53,678 nt of DNA from Streptococcus merionis DSM 19192 (lineage in GTDB: Bacteria > Bacillota > Bacilli > Lactobacillales > Streptococcaceae). Below, piece by piece: positions 25,137 through 33,863 of the stretch. A program made the translations under genes and the position numbers. Location of the stretch: assembly GCF_000380085.1 (NCBI RefSeq), contig NZ_KB904550.1, forward strand, positions 150,563 to 204,240, read 5' to 3'. Within the stretch, counting starts at the first letter, position 1. Every line of letters begins with the position of its first letter. The notes under the pieces were generated by a model. That model searched no databases, was not told the DNA's origin, and saw only the letters and a list, made by a program, of their open reading frames with translations.

Positions 25137-26204
25137 TTACTCAGATTTGATACGAATATCAATATAATCTTCTTTTTTTAGTTTTCCTTCTTCAAAAGTA
25201 GGCATGTGCTCCATTGTATAACAAGCAGTCGTCATTAAAAAGAAGGCTAAAGGACAGCCCGATCCTTCTCCGAGACGCATCTCTAGGGTCAGCATCGGAG
25301 AGAGCTGTAACTCACGACACACCAACTGATAGCCTGGCTCTGTGGAACTATGTGAAGCAAAGCAAAAGTCTACAACACAGGGTGCCAAACGGCTAGCGAT
25401 TAACAGACCTGTGATAGAAATCAAACCATCAACAACACAGGGGAGATGATATTCAGCACAGGCAAGATAGGTCCCCACCATTCCTAACAAATCAAGACCA
25501 CCTACTTTTGCCACTACATCTAAAACGTCCTCATAGGGGGCATGCTTTTCGATACAAGCCTGAATAATCTTGGTCTTATGACTCTTCATCTCCTGAGTTA
25601 GCCCTGCACCATACCCTGTCACTTCTTCTGCTTTTTTGTTCAACAGAACACTGATGACCGCGGCAGATGTTGTCGTATTGCCAATTCCCATCTCTCCTGT
25701 TCCAAATAGAGTATAGCCTTGTCCAATGAGTTCCACCGTCTTTTGATAGCCAACTAGGATAGCCTTGATACATTCGTCACGGGTTAGGGCGGGCTCTCGC
25801 AGCATATTGCGCGTTCCAAGGCGAACCTTATCCTGCCTTAAAGGATCAATATCTTCTTTGCAACCAATATCCACCACACAAGTATCTGAACCGACATGTT
25901 GAGAAATGGCACAAAGCCCTGTTTTTCCTTCTAAAATATTTCGTGCGACAATTGCAGTGGTTTCCTGAGGATTAGACGAAATCCCTTCCTCTACAATGCC
26001 ATTATCAGCCACATACACAACCACAATCTGCTTTTCGAGTTGAATATTTCCTTCAAACATCGCGTATAAACGAGAATAAATAGATTCCAGCTTTCCTAGT
26101 GAACCCAAGGGTTTAGCGAGTTGATCGCAGAATTGTTGACCCTCTTGAACCTTTTTTTGATCCAAAGGTTGGAGACGCGCGATGATTTCTTGTAACCGTT
26201 TCAT
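25137..26204 (-). CDS. cobT: CobT, nicotinate-nucleotide:dimethylbenzimidazole phosphoribosyltransferase
   Basis: CobT activates the lower base (dimethylbenzimidazole or an analogue) to its alpha-ribotide for the nucleotide loop. The 355-residue protein has VYVADNGIVEEGISSNP, the diagnostic GEMGIGNTTTSAAVISVLL, VGGLDLLGMVGTYL and the late SHSSTEPGY with the catalytic Glu. It lies seven bases after pduX. cobU, cobS and cobC, which would finish the loop, are not in the window. Confidence 0.94.
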   Translation of the reverse strand: MKRLQEIIARLQPLDQKKVQEGQQFCDQLAKPLGSLGKLESIYSRLYAMFEGNIQLEKQIVVVYVADNGIVEEGISSNPQETTAIVARNILEGKTGLCAISQHVGSDTCVVDIGCKEDIDPLRQDKVRLGTRNMLREPALTRDECIKAILVGYQKTVELIGQGYTLFGTGEMGIGNTTTSAAVISVLLNKKAEEVTGYGAGLTQEMKSHKTKIIQACIEKHAPYEDVLDVVAKVGGLDLLGMVGTYLACAEYHLPCVVDGLISITGLLIASRLAPCVVDFCFASHSSTEPGYQLVCRELQLSPMLTLEMRLGEGSGCPLAFFLMTTACYTMEHMPTFEEGKLKKEDYIDIRIKSE

Positions 26205-26210
26205 TATTCT

Positions 26211-27074
26211 TTACTTTCTTACTTGCTGAACTCCTTCAAAGAGGATTTTACGAAGCCTTCGCTCTTGGTAATAGGTGGAAAGTACATGGTTTACAAGTGT
26301 CTTTTCGAATGCCAAGATGTCTGTCATCTGTTGCCTTGAAAAGAGCACGCCAACTACTGTCCCACTATGAGCCACATTGACACCAATCGCCTTATGGTTA
26401 GTAGCGATCTCAATAATCTCATTTAAATAAGGCTTGGGTAGGCGCTCATTATTCAAACGAGCACTGAGAGTTGCAAGCTGACCAAGTTTTGTTAGACTTT
26501 TTTGCGCACAAGCTTCTTGAAAAAGGGAAAATAGACCTGCTGATTGCTGCTTGGGATACACATCACTTTCGGTCATACGCGACATATCTTGAGTATCTAG
26601 GCTTTCGATTGGCTCTAGCATGTAGACATAAAGTTCTGGCTGCCAAGTTGTTTGCCAAATGGCTTCACCTGATAGGGCATCAATGACTGTCCAATTTTGA
26701 AAGGCGACAGAATCACTCGGCTCAACTTTAGCGCAGATACTTGTCAAGTGACTTGCAGACAATCTTTTTTTCTGATAATAGAGCGATGTTGCTTGTACCG
26801 CCGCTACCATGTCCGCTGTGCTACTTGAATAACCTTTACCAACGGGCAAATCAGTATAAGATAGGATCTTCCTGCTATCTGCAGAGGGAATGGCTAACAG
26901 CTCTACTGCCTGCTTTGCCTTGTCACCTAGCTGAGAGCGACTTTCTTGACTACTTGATATTCTTGCATAGCTCTTCTCTTCAATGTTGTACGATAGTAGG
27001 TATTCTCGCCCTGCAACGACACATTGAAACAACTCTCCACAAGAACCTGGACAAGAGACAAGCAGATCACTCAT
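26211..27074 (-). CDS. pduX: PduX-type L-threonine kinase (GHMP family)
   Basis: PduX phosphorylates L-threonine, the substrate of CobD, on the way to the aminopropanol linker. The 287-residue protein starts LLVSCPGSCGELFQ, as PduX proteins do, and has the GHMP ATP loop PVGKGYSSSTADMVAAV near residue 90 and a C-terminal GVNVAHSGTVVGVLF motif. I start at the ATG at 27074, with GAGG six bases upstream, overlapping the cobD stop; the TTG at 27080 is a poorer choice. Confidence 0.88.
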   Translation of the reverse strand: MSDLLVSCPGSCGELFQCVVAGREYLLSYNIEEKSYARISSSQESRSQLGDKAKQAVELLAIPSADSRKILSYTDLPVGKGYSSSTADMVAAVQATSLYYQKKRLSASHLTSICAKVEPSDSVAFQNWTVIDALSGEAIWQTTWQPELYVYMLEPIESLDTQDMSRMTESDVYPKQQSAGLFSLFQEACAQKSLTKLGQLATLSARLNNERLPKPYLNEIIEIATNHKAIGVNVAHSGTVVGVLFSRQQMTDILAFEKTLVNHVLSTYYQERRLRKILFEGVQQVRK

Positions 27075-28161
27075 GAGCAACCTCTTTTGCTAAAACCTGA
27101 CCAAGAGCTGCAATCAAGGCCTCATTTTCATGTCTACTACGAATCGCAACACGGTAATGCCTATCTGATAAATGATGATAATTGCTACAAGAACGAATGA
27201 AGATCTGCTCTTTCCACAGCTCCCGCCTTAGATCAAGCTCCCCTGTATACTCAAAGAAAATATAATTCACACTAGGCTTGACCACCTGTAACTGAGGAAA
27301 GCTTGTTAAAGCTGAAAAGAGAAATTCCTTTTCAACTGCTAGCCACTGTCTCGTCTCTTGCTGATAGGCTGTATCTGCTAAAATAGCAGGAACAGCCCTA
27401 TCTGCTAAGGTATTAACGCTCCATGGCGCACGCTGTTCTTCTATCTGGGCAAAACACGTTGGGTGGGTACTAATAGCATAGCCCAAGCGTAAGCCTGGAA
27501 TGGCATAGAATTTCGTCAACGAACGCACCACAATCACATTTGGAAACTCTTGCAAAGAAGAAATGAAACTATAGCAACTCTCATTTTCTAAAAAATCGAT
27601 AAACGCTTCGTCCAGTACGAGAATCACTTCTTTTTCTACTAAATAGCGGGCAATCTCTTTCAAGCTATCCACTTTCTGCAAGGTACCCGTAGGATTGTTG
27701 GGATTGCAGAGCAAGACCACATCCCCCTTAGACAAAGAAGAAATCGTTGGAAGAAGTGTCTCAACGTCCCATGTATAATCAGGCGCTGCTAAAAGACAAT
27801 ACGCTATCTTTGACCCGACTTGTAAAAAGGCTTTTTCATATTCCATAAAGGTTGGACTTAGGGTGACAACTGTTTGAGGACGAAAATAGCGAGCTAATTC
27901 ATAAAAAATATCAACTGCACCATTTGCTAATAAAATGTGCTGTGGCTCATACTGATGATGAGCAGCGATAGCAGCTTTAGCATGGCGATAGTGACTATCT
28001 GGATAGGCAACAAGCTGATCAATTGCCACCACCAAAGTCTCGCGTAAACGAGGAGAAAGACCCAAGGGATTGATATTAGCACTAAAATCAAGGTAGTCTT
28101 CTGCTGGAATCCCCAACTTCTCAGCTAAAATAGCACCATCACCACCGTGCTCCACTCTCAT
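27067..28161 (-). CDS. cobD: CobD, threonine-phosphate decarboxylase
   Basis: This PLP enzyme makes (R)-1-amino-2-propanol phosphate, which CbiB attaches to the corrin. It is an aminotransferase-fold protein of 364 residues: N-terminal HGGDGAILAEKLGI and DFSANINPLGLSP, NPNNPTGTL, and the PLP lysine in VRSLTKFYAIPGLRLGYA. Histidinol-phosphate aminotransferase is the close relative, but the N-terminus and the pduX/cobT neighbours decide for CobD. The 79-base gap to eutP has no obvious terminator. Confidence 0.93.
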   Translation of the reverse strand: MRVEHGGDGAILAEKLGIPAEDYLDFSANINPLGLSPRLRETLVVAIDQLVAYPDSHYRHAKAAIAAHHQYEPQHILLANGAVDIFYELARYFRPQTVVTLSPTFMEYEKAFLQVGSKIAYCLLAAPDYTWDVETLLPTISSLSKGDVVLLCNPNNPTGTLQKVDSLKEIARYLVEKEVILVLDEAFIDFLENESCYSFISSLQEFPNVIVVRSLTKFYAIPGLRLGYAISTHPTCFAQIEEQRAPWSVNTLADRAVPAILADTAYQQETRQWLAVEKEFLFSALTSFPQLQVVKPSVNYIFFEYTGELDLRRELWKEQIFIRSCSNYHHLSDRHYRVAIRSRHENEALIAALGQVLAKEVAHE

Positions 28162-28240
28162 ACCTAGTCTCCTTCCTCCAGTCGTTTCTCGCTGTGTTAA
28201 CAGTATATCATCATGAACTTATTTTGACGAGTATCGTCTT

Positions 28241-28675
28241 TCAGTCCTCTACTAAATAATCTCTCAACGCATCGACCCCGATATTCTCTATTGCAGAGAT
28301 TTCAAAAATCTCTACTGCTCCTGCTCCTTGCAATTGCTCACGCGCATGTTCAATCATGCTAGGATCTTCTGCCATATCGATTTTTGTAATAACCCCAATA
28401 ACGGGCTTGGTAAAGAGAGAAGAAAATCCTTGTGGAAAGGTCTGCATGGTCGCAGTAGCAGATACCAATAAACCAATCACATCTGCTTCTGATGCTGTGA
28501 CAGTCAAGGCATTGTAGTACCTGCGGTGTTGCAAAAATTCCCCTGGTGTGTCAATGATAGCATCGTAAAACTGAATGGCTTGGGTTTTGTAGTAACTGAT
28601 GTCTAACCCTTTCAATCGCTGGGTCAAGGTCGTCTTTCCCACTCCGACAGAGCCCACAAACATAATTTTCTTCAT
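28241..28675 (-). CDS. eutP: EutP/PduV-type P-loop GTPase
   Basis: This 144-residue small GTPase has Walker A GSVGVGKTTL, DTPGEF and TKID motifs. Salmonella EutP has been reported to act as an acetate kinase, and the related PduV may help locate the compartment. In Enterococcus eutP opens the eut cluster behind its own ANTAR site. Here it follows the lipoprotein phosphatase by only 22 bases and would share its leader. The ATG is preceded by GGAAGATAG. Confidence 0.92.
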   Translation of the reverse strand: MKKIMFVGSVGVGKTTLTQRLKGLDISYYKTQAIQFYDAIIDTPGEFLQHRRYYNALTVTASEADVIGLLVSATATMQTFPQGFSSLFTKPVIGVITKIDMAEDPSMIEHAREQLQGAGAVEIFEISAIENIGVDALRDYLVED

Positions 28676-28697
28676 CTATCTTCCTCACCTCATCTGA

Positions 28698-30008
28698 TTA
28701 CTCTCGCATCAACTTCGCTTCTGTCTTATCTAGTTTAATGGTTTCACGTCCTGAAATCAAGACACCCTTGTTTTCATCGCGTCCTTGTAAGAAGTATTTT
28801 TCATTTTCTTTTTCATACGTATCAGCAGCTTCTTGGGCTAATAGACCAATTCCTTTATTTGGATCTCTTAGAAGATTGAAAATCAGACCAACTTGAAGAT
28901 CTGGGAAGTCTTTTAACATCGCATAATCACCATTGCTATCCCCACCGATTAAGATTGGCTCTGCACCATCATGATTGACTGCCATCAGCTCTTTAATCGT
29001 TTTGGTCTTGCCTTCTCCTTGTGTCTGAGCATAGTTGGCATCTAATTTCGATTGGATAACGCCCTTATCATCCTTTTCTAAGCGCATTGCAAAGACGTGA
29101 TCTTTTGGAACATTGTAACCATATTTGCTATTGGTTGCATAAGGAACGATGACATCATAGTAGGACGCTGAACACACATAGACGTCAATTCCATTGTCCA
29201 TCAAGGTTTTATACAGATTTTGCATTTCCTTGACAGAGCGAACACCGCGTTTAAAGGTCACACTGACTTGTCCTGCTTGACCTTTTAGGTCACTTGGACT
29301 TTCCCATGTTTCATAAACCAAGTCATCTTTCAGAGCAAAATCAATTGATTTTTCTGTTAAGGTTTCAACTTCTTCAGAAGTCATACCCGCGTAGAGATAA
29401 GTGACCCAAGGATAGCTAATGTCTGAGCTAAATGTACCTCCGACTGCTTCATAAAGATAGCGAAGTTTCGCACTAAAATCTTTAAATTCAGCCGATTTCT
29501 TCACTTCATCGAGTGACTTACTGCCCTTCATGCCACTATATTCATTGTAGAGGAAGGTGTAATCTGACACTAAATCTGTGGCAATCTTATTGATATTGAC
29601 TGCTTCCCCGTCTGTATTATTGAACTCTTCTTTAAAATCATCTTCTGGAAGACCGTTTCGAATCGCTTCATTGAATTGATCTGGAGTCATTTTAAAAGCA
29701 AGATTTGAGATTTGGTAAGTAAAAGTCGCTTCTCCAATGTCATTGATAACGGTTGTATTGTCCCAGTCAAAAACGGCATAAGGCTTTTTACTTTCATCGT
29801 AGCCGGAACTCATCTTACCATTTTCTTCAATTAATTTCGACAAACGAGTATATAAAGTTGATTCCCAGTTTCCTTTTTCTAGCACTTGATTATCTTGTGT
29901 TGTTTGACTTGTGGCAGTATCAGATGATTTTGTTTCTGTACCTTGCGCTTGGCAAGCTCCTAGCAGCAATACTGCTCCACATAGTAATACGATTCCTTTT
30001 TTCTTCAT
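28698..30008 (-). CDS. Secreted HAD phosphatase lipoprotein (phosphocholine/phosphoethanolamine phosphatase-like)
   Basis: The 436-residue protein has a lipoprotein signal (MKKKGIVLLCGAVLLLGAC, lipidated Cys19), then a Ser/Thr linker, then a HAD hydrolase: motif I AVFDWDNTTV (Asp81, Asp83), motif II VCSASYYDVI, motif III GGDSNGDYAML. This motif layout (DxDNT, SA, GDxxxD) resembles Pseudomonas phosphorylcholine phosphatase PchP, which also acts on phosphoethanolamine. Leading the operon with eutP and the cob genes, it plausibly releases ethanolamine outside the cell for EutH. I start at the ATG at 30008, with GGAGG eight bases upstream. Substrate is inference. Confidence 0.85.
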   Translation of the reverse strand: MKKKGIVLLCGAVLLLGACQAQGTETKSSDTATSQTTQDNQVLEKGNWESTLYTRLSKLIEENGKMSSGYDESKKPYAVFDWDNTTVINDIGEATFTYQISNLAFKMTPDQFNEAIRNGLPEDDFKEEFNNTDGEAVNINKIATDLVSDYTFLYNEYSGMKGSKSLDEVKKSAEFKDFSAKLRYLYEAVGGTFSSDISYPWVTYLYAGMTSEEVETLTEKSIDFALKDDLVYETWESPSDLKGQAGQVSVTFKRGVRSVKEMQNLYKTLMDNGIDVYVCSASYYDVIVPYATNSKYGYNVPKDHVFAMRLEKDDKGVIQSKLDANYAQTQGEGKTKTIKELMAVNHDGAEPILIGGDSNGDYAMLKDFPDLQVGLIFNLLRDPNKGIGLLAQEAADTYEKENEKYFLQGRDENKGVLISGRETIKLDKTEAKLMRE

Positions 30009-30039
30009 GGAAAAAGCCTCCTTAAATAAGTAAAATAAT

Positions 30040-30135
30040 GTTGAAAACACAAAAAATGGCACAGTCTCCCTGCTTGAACGTGAAACTTTCGCTTCTTTGC
30101 GAACAAAACAGGCGCCTTTGCCATTTGTGATATTA
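30040..30135 (-). promoter_or_regulatory. Candidate EutV (ANTAR) leader of the phosphatase-eutP-cob operon
   Basis: Minus-strand P1 is GGC-AAAGGC-GCC (30111-30122) and P2 is TTCGC-AAAGAA-GCGAA (30088-30103). Both hexaloops have A1 and G4, and the P2 loop equals that of the small RNA. Downstream is GUGCC followed by AUUUUUU (about 30048-30060). The 3' arm can pair with GGCGC or AAAUGGC of the P1 region, or AGUUUC/GAGACU can form nearby, so the terminator fold is less certain than in the other leaders. Confidence 0.65.
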
Positions 30136-30143
30136 ACAGTATT

Positions 30144-30172
30144 AGTATACCTTAGATTATTGATATCGTCAA
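30144..30172 (-). promoter_or_regulatory. Promoter of the phosphatase-eutP-cob operon
   Basis: TTGACG (30167-30172) and TATACT (30144-30149) lie 17 bases apart on the minus strand. Just upstream, TGAAAGCGGTTAAT (about 30175-30188) matches the CcpA cre consensus at about 12 of 14 positions. The ANTAR hairpins begin about 20 bases after the -10 box. Confidence 0.75.
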
Positions 30173-30304
30173 CTATTAACCGCTTTCAGTTTTATGACTT
30201 ATTTTTTAAAAATCTCAAAGAACAACAAGAACTACTGAAACGATCAGGCTAAAAGTTCTAAGGGAGATTTCTCAGATTAGCTCTGATTTTAGTGACAATC
30301 AAGG

Positions 30305-30344
30305 TAGATTTTTTTGAAATACTGATATATTTCAAAAAAATCTA
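30305..30344 (-). terminator. Terminator downstream of the LtrA-like gene
   Basis: TAGATTTTTTTGAAATA is repeated inverted around a few bases, giving about 17 pairs with long A and T runs. It works in either direction. It lies about 130 bases after the end of the LtrA-like gene (minus) and upstream of the phosphatase promoter. The remaining sequence between 30190 and 30476 shows no gene; it ends with a diverged intergenic-repeat fragment near 30368-30400. Confidence 0.65.
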
Positions 30345-30476
30345 ACGATGAATGGCTCAAAATAATTGAATTCGAGCTAAGCACTTCGTCAAGATTCCTA
30401 ATTTCACTTTATACTTTTAACATTCCCATATCTTGTATCAGGGCTGAGATGAGAAATATACCTGTGAATACAGATT

Positions 30477-31613
30477 CTAAAATCTGGGTGTATCACTGAG
30501 GTGTCTAAGATTAAAGACAACAGCAATCACTGCCATAATCAGCGTTGCGAGACTACCTATTACAATCAAGCTAGCACTGCTCTTCAAAAAGACCAAACTC
30601 AGCAATACAGCCATTAGCCAGACACTGCTAATTCCCAAAAGTAATTTTGGTGTAAAATAATGACTAACCTTATTCATCGGTTGTAACTGATAAATGCCGA
30701 TCATGAGCATTGCAATTCCGAGATAAAGTAGCAAAGTCGCAAAGCCATTGTTTGCCTCTTCATTTCCCAGAAAACCGAGTGAGACTGTCACAAAGCTTAA
30801 GCCAAAGAAAATGGGATAATGCCAATAGATAAAGCTATTTCCATCTGGATTGTCTATGTCTACATCAATCATGTGGTCAATTTCTACAATATACACCATA
30901 AAGAGACTAGCAACGATGAGAAAGATGCAAAAAGACAGTGGGCTGAGACGCTCTGGACTGAAATAATCTGCAATCCCAATAATCATTTCCCCAAAGGTGA
31001 TAATCACAAGAAGAGATAGACGCTCAACTAAGTGAGGAAAGTTAATGGGTTTCAGCTCCTTAGGCATAATGTTCCGTTTTGTTAAAAAAGCTGGAAGCAA
31101 CCACGTCATCACAATACTCACTGCCGCCACAATCAAACCGATGCGATAAGGAAGAAAGACAGCAAGCAAAAGTCCCAAGGTTCGCGTTCCCAATATATAA
31201 AAGAATCGTCGGATAAAAACCTTATCAGCTTCATTATCACTCCCCAGATACTCTAAAATATACTGCACCAGTAATAGAAAAGAAATCCCAGCAATTGGCG
31301 CATAAAAGTAAACGAAGTTCTGATGGGTAAATTCGTCAGTGACCGAAGTCAGACTAATAAGTAAAAGAGCCATCTGAGCAAACATCATAAAGATATTTGT
31401 CAATGAATTTTTCCCAAATCGATTGGTAAAAACAGTCTGTACCATCCAAGAGTTAATCATTGTCACCATACCAATCACAAAGGCAAAAAACGAAACAAAA
31501 GGAACAATGCCATCGTGGACGTGATGAATGAGAGCAGTTTGTTGGCTAAAGCCATACACAAAAACCAAATCGTAAAACAGTTCTGTCAATTCAACTTTTT
31601 TATGCTTTAACAT
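30477..31613 (-). CDS. LtrA-like low-temperature-requirement membrane protein
   Basis: The protein of about 378 residues is highly hydrophobic, with roughly ten to twelve membrane segments. The N-terminal KKVELTELFYDLVFVYGFSQ is the LtrA family signature (ELFxDLVFV), and VERLSLLVIITFGEMIIGI is the second conserved block. Its molecular role is unknown; the family was named from a Listeria cold-growth mutant. GGAGGAG lies eight bases before a TTG at 31616 and 11 before the ATG at 31613; I use the ATG. It is a single gene with no link to the eut genes visible. Confidence 0.85.
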   Translation of the reverse strand: MLKHKKVELTELFYDLVFVYGFSQQTALIHHVHDGIVPFVSFFAFVIGMVTMINSWMVQTVFTNRFGKNSLTNIFMMFAQMALLLISLTSVTDEFTHQNFVYFYAPIAGISFLLLVQYILEYLGSDNEADKVFIRRFFYILGTRTLGLLLAVFLPYRIGLIVAAVSIVMTWLLPAFLTKRNIMPKELKPINFPHLVERLSLLVIITFGEMIIGIADYFSPERLSPLSFCIFLIVASLFMVYIVEIDHMIDVDIDNPDGNSFIYWHYPIFFGLSFVTVSLGFLGNEEANNGFATLLLYLGIAMLMIGIYQLQPMNKVSHYFTPKLLLGISSVWLMAVLLSLVFLKSSASLIVIGSLATLIMAVIAVVFNLRHLSDTPRF

Positions 31614-31715
31614 CAAAGATATATCTCCTCCGTTTTTAGGTGTATTTTTACTCTATAAATGAAGCACAACAACTTGTAAACACCAAAAATGCACCTCAAG
31701 CAGTGCACTTTTTGA

Positions 31716-32348
31716 CTAACCTCGATTCACTAACAAATCAGCAGTTAGGTTTTGAAGGTCTTTGTTGATGAGAAACGGTTCACTCTTTTCTATATAGTCC
31801 TTAAAATGCGCCGTGTCTCGATGGTGTTCATAGGCTGCTTCATCCTGATAAACTTCAAAGAAATACCAAGTATCTGGTTGATCTACTGCTCTTCCAGCGT
31901 ACATGATAAGCACACCTGATTCTTTCTCCATACTTGCCCTCATTTCAGGCAACACAATGTCTGAGAAAGCAGCGTTATCGTTGACTCGAACAGTCGCTAA
32001 TCGAACAGAAAGGTCATTTTTTTCAAAAACTCTCATCTCTTGAGGTTTCTGTAAAAAAATTTCTGGTACTAGATTGATGACTTCACGACTGGTGACAGCT
32101 TTTTTTGCCAACTCCGCAAAAGCCTGAAAATGTTGTGACGCAATATGCTCTTGATAAGCCTCCTCACTGGCATATCGCTCCACCACAATCTGCTTGCTAG
32201 TATCACCATAAACATGGCTAGCATACATGGCCAAAGTTCCTGTTTCTTTTTCTATCGATTGGATAAAGTTATCTTTCCCAATCTGAGCATAATCATCTGA
32301 ATAGGCTTGGTCTAGCCCTAATTTAAATAAACGAAAAATCTCTGCCAT
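31716..32348 (-). CDS. Double-domain antibiotic biosynthesis monooxygenase-like (ABM) protein
   Basis: Two ABM ferredoxin-like domains lie in tandem: residues about 1-95 (IFRLFKLGLD, GTLAMYASHV, HFQAFAELAKK) and about 105-200 (MRASMEKESGVLIMYAGRA, WYFFEVYQDEAAYEHHRDTA, FKDYIEKSEPFL). Such proteins are small quinol monooxygenases or stress proteins; the substrate is not evident. The 210-residue fused form mimics the usual homodimer. It starts three bases after the amidohydrolase and is the last gene of the merR operon. Confidence 0.82.
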   Translation of the reverse strand: MAEIFRLFKLGLDQAYSDDYAQIGKDNFIQSIEKETGTLAMYASHVYGDTSKQIVVERYASEEAYQEHIASQHFQAFAELAKKAVTSREVINLVPEIFLQKPQEMRVFEKNDLSVRLATVRVNDNAAFSDIVLPEMRASMEKESGVLIMYAGRAVDQPDTWYFFEVYQDEAAYEHHRDTAHFKDYIEKSEPFLINKDLQNLTADLLVNRG

Positions 32349-32351
32349 ATC

Positions 32352-33272
32352 TCAACTCTCCAAACCATACAGGCGTTTTGCATTGCCTGAAAAAATCTTA
32401 GTCTTGTCTTTCTCACTCAAATCCATGGCTTCAATAGCATCAGTAATAACCTCTGTCGCTCCTGCTGGCAGGATACCTAGAGGAGCATCCGTCCCAAAGA
32501 GGACATGGTCACTTCCGTAGTAATCCACACAAAGTTCAAGTGCTTTAGTGTTCCCCAAGAGAGCTGTATCCACATAAAACTTCTTGAAGTCATTCGCCTG
32601 ATCCTCAGGTAAAATTCGCTCAATACGCCCTGCAAAATACGGCACCATTGCGCCTGCATGATGAACTAAAATCTTGAGATTTGGGAACTCTTTGAAATAG
32701 CCAGCCTGTACTATTTCCAACATGGCTTGCGTTAGCTCATACTCCCAGCTAAAGATAATGTTATTATCTGGTTTGCGCTCATCAAAGACAGGATGAAGCC
32801 AAAGAGGCACTTCTGCTCTGGCCGCCGCTTCAAAGACAGGTTTAAACGTTTCATCGGCTAAAGATTTCCCAAGATGGCGGGTGAAGACTTGAATACCAAG
32901 AATCTCTGGATGGGCAGGCACAAATTCTTCTATCACGCGCACAGCCTCTGGAACATGATTCATCGCAACCATTGCAACACCGCCAACAAACAAATCTGGA
33001 TTTTCCTGTACCGTTACTAGCAATTCATCGTTCGCTTTAGTGACGAGAAGTGCTGCTGTTTCGTCTTCCACATAATCCTCAGGATTAGCATTAACATAGC
33101 TAATGATTTGCTTAGTATTCGCTGGCATATTTTCTCGGCGTATCTTCATGTCTGTCAAAACAGGATTTTGTATAAAAGGCATTTTTTGAACTAGATGTCC
33201 ATCTAGTTTTAGCATTTCTTTGTAAAACTCTGGCAACAGCACATGAGAAAAGGCATCAATTTTCATAGTCAT
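32352..33272 (-). CDS. Amidohydrolase-2 family metal hydrolase/decarboxylase
   Basis: The 306-residue TIM-barrel protein begins MKIDAFSHVLLPEFYKEML, with a Ser in place of the first metal His of the usual HxH. It has PLWLHPVFDERKPDN, LKILVHHAGAMVPYFAGRI and VLFGTDAPLG, the later metal and active-site motifs of the ACMSD/amidohydrolase-2 family. It may hydrolyse or decarboxylate an aromatic compound, fitting the neighbouring ABM protein. I start at 33272, with AAGGAG seven bases upstream, overlapping merR by 17 bases. Confidence 0.82.
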   Translation of the reverse strand: MTMKIDAFSHVLLPEFYKEMLKLDGHLVQKMPFIQNPVLTDMKIRRENMPANTKQIISYVNANPEDYVEDETAALLVTKANDELLVTVQENPDLFVGGVAMVAMNHVPEAVRVIEEFVPAHPEILGIQVFTRHLGKSLADETFKPVFEAAARAEVPLWLHPVFDERKPDNNIIFSWEYELTQAMLEIVQAGYFKEFPNLKILVHHAGAMVPYFAGRIERILPEDQANDFKKFYVDTALLGNTKALELCVDYYGSDHVLFGTDAPLGILPAGATEVITDAIEAMDLSEKDKTKIFSGNAKRLYGLES

Positions 33273-33714
33273 CTAAGCGCTCCTTCCAACTTCCATCTTC
33301 ATCAAAGAGAATGCCGTATTCTTCATAGTAAGTCTTTTTATCTAGAATCTCTCCAGATTCATAAAGTCCAATCTTGTGTTGCAAACGGTCAATAGAGCGC
33401 TGGAGATTTTTTTGTTTGTTAAGAAGAGTGTTCAATTGCTCTCTTAGGAGCTCTTCTCTAGCTTTTACCGTTTTTTCTCCCTGCATAAGGAGCTGGCAGT
33501 AATCAATCAGCACTTCAATGGAAACACCTGAGTGACGCAGACATATCACCATCTCTAACCACTTATTTAGGTCATCTGTGAAATAGCGATTACCGCTAGA
33601 CTTCCTTGGAATTTTAGGCAAAAGTCCAATTCGCTCATAATAACGTATCGTATTAGGCTTAATGTCGTATATTTCAGAAACCTGAGTAATGGTATATTGT
33701 TTTTCTTCTGACAT
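33256..33714 (-). CDS. MerR-family transcriptional regulator
   Basis: The 152-residue protein has the MerR winged helix (YTITQVSEIYDIKPNTIRYY, then RIGLLPKIPR) followed by a coiled-coil dimerisation helix (about 75-115) and a short C-terminal tail without a clear Cys metal site, so it probably senses an organic ligand or stress. The ATG at 33714 has AGGAGG six bases upstream. It overlaps the amidohydrolase, so it is co-transcribed with its likely targets. Confidence 0.88.
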   Translation of the reverse strand: MSEEKQYTITQVSEIYDIKPNTIRYYERIGLLPKIPRKSSGNRYFTDDLNKWLEMVICLRHSGVSIEVLIDYCQLLMQGEKTVKAREELLREQLNTLLNKQKNLQRSIDRLQHKIGLYESGEILDKKTYYEEYGILFDEDGSWKERLDDYEN

Positions 33715-33732
33715 GAGATACCTCCTACTCAT

Positions 33733-33763
33733 ATTATACCATTCTTCAAACCTAATCATTCAA
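33733..33763 (-). promoter_or_regulatory. MerR-type promoter with 19-bp spacer
   Basis: TTGAAT (33758-33763) and TATAAT (33733-33738) are separated by 19 bases, the long spacing that MerR regulators correct by bending DNA. It lies 20 bases before the merR start codon, suggesting autoregulation of the whole operon. The dyad within the spacer is weak. Confidence 0.5.
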
Positions 33764-33863
33764 TAGATTTGTCTGTCACAGAGACAGTTTTTTGAAAGGA
33801 TATTGTTAGTTTTTTGAAAAAATCAGCCCTTGAAATAGACGTGTTAATCTACGAATACAGGCC

